Shown here: positions 5,729 to 8,886 of the stretch, one piece after another
Layout of the letters: each line of letters begins with the position of its first letter
How positions within the stretch are numbered: the first letter of the stretch is position 1
Translations under genes and position numbers: made by a program
Source of the DNA: CAYGZA01 sp964354135
GTDB lineage: Bacteria > Planctomycetota > Planctomycetia > Pirellulales > Thermoguttaceae
Assembly: GCA_964354135.1 (NCBI GenBank)
Contig: CAYGZA010000288.1
Location: 1 to 8,886, forward strand
Direction of reading: 5' to 3'
DNA: 8,886 bases
The notes under the pieces: model-generated
The model's input: only the letters and a program-made list of their open reading frames with translations
What the model was told of the DNA's origin: nothing
Database searches by the model: none

Positions 5729-6337
5729 TCACTTCCGAGTCTTCCTCAAAGAGCTTGCCCACCACGAATACTCAGGAGAGTTCGCCCGCGGAACGAAGCA
5801 CGCGAATCGCTGAATGTTCTCCAACACCGTCACGATCTCTTCGTCGCCGGCGTCGGTGTTCTCAGCCCACACCTTGACCAACTCAGGCGTCGCGACGGTC
5901 GTCAACTTGAATTCCGCCGCAAATCTCCTCGCTCGCCGATCATCCGTGGCCAGTGCCCAGCCGCGTTTGGCTGCAATGGCAAAACATGCTGCCTCGCCAT
6001 CGCCAAGCTGGGATGCCACTTGCACAAAGAGTGCTATTTCGTCCTGATTCTCGAAGTCGCACAGGTGCAGCACCCCGGCTGCCATGTACTCCTGCAAATC
6101 AATCGCGCACTTGACGAGCCTGGACTCGTCCTCTTCGTCGGGCTGCATGATGTAGAGAGTCTCTTCCGTCACCTTGGCAGGAACGTGAAGAGTCAGGCCG
6201 AAGCCAGGTCGCCTCTTGGCGCTTCCAGGTGCCTTTGCCGTGTGTCGGGCTCTCGCAGGGGACGAGGGCGGGCGCAAAACCTTGCCAGCCGCGCAAAGGT
6301 TGATTAGGCAGCAGGCATCCAGAGCAACATCCTCCAT
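5729..6337 (-). CDS. PIN-domain protein, probable ribonuclease toxin
   Basis: A 202-residue PIN-like protein. PIN domains are metal-dependent RNases and frequent toxins. Visible features are LDACCLINL with Asp7, KVTEETLY (55-62) with a candidate acidic residue, GDGEAACFAIAAKRGWALATDDRRARR (112-138) with Asp113/Glu115 and Asp132/Asp133, and a C-terminal part TPELVKVW...NIQRF.CFVPR. This is the arrangement of solitary PIN proteins encoded beside ImmA-type proteases. Residues about 20-47 are an unusual Pro/Arg/Ala-rich stretch between the first strand/helix and LTLHVP, where I would expect a shorter connection. The start follows the upstream gene by 15 bp and has a perfect TAAGGAGG (6355-6348) that includes that gene's stop, so the two are probably translated together. 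Its 3' end reaches within about 20 bp of the broken transposase. Confidence 0.75.
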   Translation of the reverse strand: MEDVALDACCLINLCAAGKVLRPPSSPARARHTAKAPGSAKRRPGFGLTLHVPAKVTEETLYIMQPDEEDESRLVKCAIDLQEYMAAGVLHLCDFENQDEIALFVQVASQLGDGEAACFAIAAKRGWALATDDRRARRFAAEFKLTTVATPELVKVWAENTDAGDEEIVTVLENIQRFACFVPRANSPEYSWWASSLRKTRK

Positions 6338-6347
6338 CGATCGTCCG

Positions 6348-6355
6348 CCTCCTTA
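6348..6355 (-). promoter_or_regulatory. Strong ribosome binding site of the PIN gene overlapping the upstream stop
   Basis: On the minus strand TAAGGAGG contains both the TAA stop of the Xre/ImmA gene and a full-strength Shine-Dalgarno, 10 nt before the PIN ATG. This layout suggests that a terminating ribosome can reinitiate on the PIN gene. Confidence 0.7.
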
Positions 6356-7573
6356 CGACTGGCTGCCTAGTAGAGATTGCTGGAATTCCAGTTGTACCAC
6401 TTGCTCCCGGCCGTCGTCTGCCATGAACCGGCCCGTGAGACACTCGATCACGATTTCCCTTGCCGTCACAGGATCACAGCGGAGGAAGTGCGCAAGCTGT
6501 TCCTGACTGATCTTCTCCTGCTCAAAGGCATGGACCGCCAAGTTCTTGTACCGCTCGGGGTAGTAGTCCGGGGTCTCCCGACGTGCAGGCAAGTTGAGAA
6601 GGGCCGCTGCCTGACGAGGAGCGAACTTGGACTCTTTGATAAGTGCCCAACTGCCTTTGGGGATAAGCCCTAGTTGCTCCAGCCGAAGAGCCATCGCCTC
6701 AACGTAGACGAAGTAAAAGTGGCTCAGGCGGCAGAGGTCGGCCACCTGGAAGTCGTTGTTGGTGGTCACGATCTCGTGGAATCGCTGTCGCACGGAGGTT
6801 GCGGGCATGAGGAAGCTCAGAGCGAACGCCTCGGCGAATCGCTCGTTGGCTGGCTTGCGCCCGCTCACACTCAAGTAGTCAATGCCGGGCTTGTAGCGGT
6901 CCACGATCAGGTGGCCGTATTCGTGCAGCATCGTCGCCCGCCGGCGCTCGGGCGGATGCTTGCGGTTTACCATAATGCAGCAGCCGACATCGGCGGCCGA
7001 GGCATACATCCCGGCGATGGCCGACGGCAACGGCCAGTAGAAAATGCGGAGGCCAACGTCCCATTCGAGCAGGCGGCGTAGCTCTTCAACTGGCTGTTCG
7101 CCCAACCCCAGCCGCCGCCGCTCCTGCGTCGCCACCGCTTCCGCCAACTCGGCAACTTCCAACCGCGTCTCCAAACTCACTTGGGGCGGGTAATTGTAGC
7201 GAAGCGGGGCGTTCATGAGCTGCTCCAACTGGCGGTAGTCCGCCGCGAGGCATTGAAGCTCCCCAATCGCCGCAATCAACTCGCGCTGGTCATCCGGTTT
7301 CACCCGCGCAGCCACCGCGCGCAGGTGCGGTTGAAAGTCAACAATCGGCTCGCCGGGGCGGACCAGTTCCGAGACCCTTCGACCGAAATACATCGCCAGT
7401 TTGACGATCTCTTCCGGTTTGGCAGCGCGCTGTCCTTTCTCTATCGCAATGTAGGTGGGACGACTGCAACCAAGGTAGTTGGCCGCGTCTTCTTGCGTGA
7501 CGCCCCTGGCCTTGCGCGCTTCCGCAAGACGCTGACCCAGAATCCGAGGATCAATCGTTTCAAGCTGAAGCAT
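6353..7573 (-). CDS. Xre-family HTH / ImmA-IrrE metallopeptidase fusion, probable antitoxin-type regulator
   Basis: A 406-residue protein with an N-terminal Xre/Cro helix-turn-helix (about 12-70: LGQRLAEARKARGVTQEDAA, then CSRPTYIAIEKGQRAAKPEE) and a central ImmA/IrrE (COG2856) zinc peptidase domain. The gluzincin motif HEYGH (217-221) is intact, and NERFAEAFALSFLMP (243-257) supplies the likely third zinc ligand, Glu244. A C-terminal extension (about 310-406) is helical-looking, with a second HTH-like stretch SQEQLAHFLRCDPVTAREIV. Relatives cleave repressors or regulate stress, phage induction or DNA-damage genes, and Xre-COG2856 fusions have been proposed as antitoxins paired with neighbouring toxins. 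Here the gene is followed by a PIN-domain gene 15 bp downstream. The ATG at 7573 has GGAGAGG (7586-7580) at 6-nt spacing. With zinc ligands intact it should be proteolytically competent; its target is not known. Confidence 0.87.
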   Translation of the reverse strand: MLQLETIDPRILGQRLAEARKARGVTQEDAANYLGCSRPTYIAIEKGQRAAKPEEIVKLAMYFGRRVSELVRPGEPIVDFQPHLRAVAARVKPDDQRELIAAIGELQCLAADYRQLEQLMNAPLRYNYPPQVSLETRLEVAELAEAVATQERRRLGLGEQPVEELRRLLEWDVGLRIFYWPLPSAIAGMYASAADVGCCIMVNRKHPPERRRATMLHEYGHLIVDRYKPGIDYLSVSGRKPANERFAEAFALSFLMPATSVRQRFHEIVTTNNDFQVADLCRLSHFYFVYVEAMALRLEQLGLIPKGSWALIKESKFAPRQAAALLNLPARRETPDYYPERYKNLAVHAFEQEKISQEQLAHFLRCDPVTAREIVIECLTGRFMADDGREQVVQLEFQQSLLGSQS

Positions 7574-7753
7574 GGCTTTCCTCTCCGATTAAGGTGGCAC
7601 CAAGTTGGCTACCTGCAACAAGAAGGCTTTAAGGTACTCCAGACGCTTTTCCCGTATTCGACATGGACAACACTTCCGCGGTCGTATCAGCCGCTTGGTC
7701 CTTTGTCCCAACCGGAGCGTCACCATCATTATCGGTTCTGGTTTTACAAAGTT

Positions 7754-7773
7754 AATACGGAATACAGTAATAC
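7754..7773. promoter_or_regulatory. Three AATAC direct repeats in an AT-rich leader
   Basis: AATAC occurs at 7754-7758, 7761-7765 and 7769-7773, with start-to-start spacings of 7 and 8 bp, in the most AT-rich part of the window, about 180 bp upstream of the Xre/ImmA start. The cluster could be an operator for the Xre domain or overlap the operon promoter. I could not place confident -35 and -10 boxes. Confidence 0.3.
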
Positions 7774-7793
7774 TTTGATGTAAGTAAACACCC

Positions 7794-7827
7794 ACGGCAG
7801 ACTCGCCTGAAGCGAAGCCGGTGCCGT
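7794..7827. repeat. Branched hairpin upstream of the Xre/ImmA operon
   Basis: ACGGCA (7794-7799) pairs with TGCCGT (7822-7827), and inside the loop TCGC-CTGAA-GCGA forms a second short stem. No run of T follows on either strand, so it does not look like an intrinsic terminator. It lies just outside the AT-rich leader. Confidence 0.3.
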
Positions 7828-7884
7828 AGGGGTATTGTCAAGATCGTAAAGATATGCTACGAAAGACGTTGCGCCACAGGTTCG

Positions 7885-8052
7885 GATTCCCGTCGCGGTC
7901 TGGCTCGGCGCGATGCGATCTACATCGACAACGACGCGGCCGAACGGGATTGGTTCGTGGACCCGACGCCGTGGGACGACCTGGAGTTTCCCGTGCGTCG
8001 TGGAACAGCCGGCCTAAACAGGCCCGATGGACCTCCGGACGCCATCATGCGT
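7885..8052 (+). pseudogene. Decayed fragment of a large planctomycete-type secreted protein (metalloprotease-like region)
   Basis: Read on the plus strand in the frame of 7885, the DNA encodes GLARRDAIYIDNDAA followed by WFVDPTPWDDLEF (about 7897-7989). This resembles a conserved segment I recognise from the C-terminal region of large secreted planctomycete proteins. In those the segment is followed by an MDLLT..MHELGH zinc-protease-like motif. Downstream here the DNA at about 8027-8052 reads MDL in one frame and DAIM in another, as expected if that motif were broken by a frameshift, and no HELGH is left. There is no start codon or ribosome binding site. The assignment depends on remembered family patterns and on a short stretch. 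Confidence 0.45.
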
Positions 8053-8150
8053 TGTCAAGCCGAGTCTCTGCGCCGCACTTCGGGTGGAAAGGCCCCAGAT
8101 TCCGCGCCGTAAGTCGTTGGCAACAGGGCGCTTAAGACCACAAGTCATCC

Positions 8151-8178
8151 CAGCTTCTCATCGACGGGCAAGAAGCTG
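8151..8178. repeat. Perfect 8-bp inverted repeat
   Basis: CAGCTTCT (8151-8158) and AGAAGCTG (8171-8178) are perfectly complementary around a 12-nt loop. No T-run follows on either strand and no gene abuts it. It may be part of a lost element or a structured RNA; its role is unknown. Confidence 0.4.
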
Positions 8179-8456
8179 CAAAACCCGTTTCCGGCGCGAA
8201 GCGCAACTCCTTGGCAGCTCAACACTTAAATGCGGTTTTTTATGACAGATTGGCCATTCGTTCTTTTGGGTGGTTGGTTGGCGTCATCGGGGCCCGCGCG
8301 TAACCGCTTGTCCATCAACGACTTGCGGCCCGCCCTCCCTGCCCCCCGAACCACGCCCGAAGGCTCTTGTTGACTAACAATCCCGCTGGCGGCCTTTCCG
8401 GCCCCGGCGGCCGCCCGACCGCGGCCAACAACACGCCCGGCACGGAGACCTCGCGC

Positions 8457-8490
8457 GGAGACTTCCGAAGTCTCCAAGGCTTCGGAAGTC
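8457..8490 (-). terminator. Double, mutually exclusive hairpin after the trpG-type gene
   Basis: GACTTCCGAAG (8460-8470) pairs perfectly over 11 bp with CTTCGGAAGTC (8480-8490), leaving a 9-nt loop. It begins 3 bp beyond the stop codon at 8494-8496, so on the minus strand it is positioned as a terminator. The left arm can instead fold locally as GGAGACTT-CCG-AAGTCTCC (8457-8475), so only one structure can form at a time. There is no T-run downstream on the minus strand, so termination strength is uncertain. Confidence 0.55.
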
Positions 8491-8493
8491 CTT

Positions 8494-8886
8494 CTACGGC
8501 TTTGCGCCTCTTGCGCCTTTTTGCGGCTGCGTTCCGAGCACGCGGAGCTCGTCGGCGATGGTGGGCAATTGCGCCGGGACCGCGAGCCCCGCCAGCCGCA
8601 AGAACGCCGCCAGGAGCACGTAGCCCGCCTCGGTCAGGATCGATTCCGGGTGGAACTGGAGCCCGACCACGGGGAACTCGCGGTGCCGCAGGGCCATGAT
8701 CGCGCCGTCCTCGGTGCGGGCGGAGACTTCCAGCACCGGCGGCAGCGTCGCCTCTTCGACGACCAGCGAATGGTATCGCGTGCCCACGACCGGGTTGGGT
8801 AGCCCGGCGAAGATGCCCCGGCCGTCGTGGTGGATGCGGGAAGTGCGGCCGTGGACCGGCTCCGAGGCCCGGACGACGCGGCCGCC
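8494..8886 (-). CDS. trpG: Anthranilate/aminodeoxychorismate synthase glutamine amidotransferase, 3' part
   Basis: The visible 130 residues are the C-terminal two thirds of a class I glutamine amidotransferase of the TrpG/PabA type, which releases ammonia from glutamine for anthranilate (tryptophan) or aminodeoxychorismate (folate) synthesis with a TrpE/PabB partner. The frame is open to the window edge at 8886 and starts GGRVVRASEPVHGRTSRIHH. Later come FAGLPNP, TRYHSLVVE and GLQFHPESILTE, which hold the histidine and glutamate of the Cys-His-Glu triad. The nucleophile cysteine lies outside the window. TrpG and PabA cannot be separated on this stretch, so the symbol is provisional. The C-terminal tail after FLRLAGLA is about 30 residues longer than the usual end of the domain and ends in a basic QKGARGAKP. 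A strong hairpin follows the stop. Confidence 0.88.
   Translation of the reverse strand, partial: GGRVVRASEPVHGRTSRIHHDGRGIFAGLPNPVVGTRYHSLVVEEATLPPVLEVSARTEDGAIMALRHREFPVVGLQFHPESILTEAGYVLLAAFLRLAGLAVPAQLPTIADELRVLGTQPQKGARGAKP

Larger units (their letters stand above)
7574..8493. other. 920-bp region without an intact gene
   Basis: No convincing intact gene lies between the Xre/ImmA start and the TrpG-type stop. About 7574-7795 is clearly more AT-rich than the rest and is presumably the promoter and leader of the Xre/ImmA-PIN operon. A 68-codon open frame (7589-7795, minus) there is basic with a CCPC motif and no clear ribosome binding site. About 7885-8052 holds a coding relic. The remainder (8053-8456) is GC-rich and holds an isolated hairpin (8151-8178) and a small TTGTT/AACAA dyad (8367-8380), but nothing else I can assign. 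Confidence 0.6.

Noticed and set aside
5199..5765. A 189-residue upstream extension of the isocitrate dehydrogenase frame.
   Set aside because: The extension is antisense to the transposase remnant and crosses both leader hairpins. The family start lies at 5198, directly before the LITGDGVGPE motif.
5712..5813. Continuation of the transposase frame to the stop at 5811-5813.
   Set aside because: Family similarity ends at 5708, and the remaining residues are the antisense of the PIN gene's 3' end.
8367..8380. A small TTGTT-GACT-AACAA dyad as a possible recombination core site.
   Set aside because: It has only 5-bp arms, with no integrase, tRNA end or second copy in the window.
8226..8477. An 83-codon minus-strand open frame between the hairpin and the gene-free region.
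   Set aside because: It is low complexity (Arg/Gly/Ala-rich), has no recognisable motif, and overlaps the strong hairpin at its 5' end.

Overview
The window is high-GC bacterial DNA, most likely from a planctomycete or a close relative in that superphylum. The best clue is the gene at 2965-4002, a DUF1559 pseudopilin-like protein (prepilin signal GFTLVE, then the CLNNLRQIGLALHAY block and a C-terminal ALGTRGGGE tail), a family massively expanded in Planctomycetes. A decayed fragment near 7885-8052 carries another motif I associate with large planctomycete secreted proteins (WFVDPTPWDDLEF). The IS701-type transposase remnant and the four-helix-bundle (S23-like) gene are also common in these genomes. 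This assignment rests on recognised protein families, not on a database search.

Layout. At the left, a tandem 14-mer (1-37) lies directly before a PPP-type metallophosphatase (39-695, +). A four-helix-bundle gene (707-1087, -) follows, bracketed by inverted arrays of an 8-bp unit (GGGGTGAC twice at 689-704; TCACCCCG four times at 1084-1115). Next, all on the minus strand, come a CoA-disulfide-reductase-like flavoprotein fused to a rhodanese domain (1108-2799), the DUF1559 protein (2965-4002) and an isocitrate dehydrogenase (4092-5198). These look like ordinary host genes: central carbon metabolism, thiol redox and a surface or secretion protein.

From about 5240 to 8490 the window becomes accessory. 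A truncated IS701-family transposase (5313-5708, +) has two hairpins in its leader, and one of them covers its Shine-Dalgarno sequence. Then comes a compact two-gene operon on the minus strand: an Xre helix-turn-helix/ImmA-IrrE metalloprotease fusion (6353-7573) followed 15 bp later by a PIN-domain protein (5729-6337) with a perfect ribosome binding site overlapping the upstream stop codon. This resembles a toxin-antitoxin or stress-response module. Upstream of it lies about 0.9 kb without an intact gene. It holds an AT-rich leader with three AATAC repeats, a pseudogene scrap of a secreted protein and several hairpins. At the right edge is the 3' part of a TrpG/PabA-type glutamine amidotransferase (8494-8886, -), with a strong double hairpin just after its stop.

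The most interesting features are the repeat-bracketed four-helix gene, whose start codon and both neighbours' stop codons lie inside the repeat units, and the protease-antitoxin/PIN module set between transposon and pseudogene debris.
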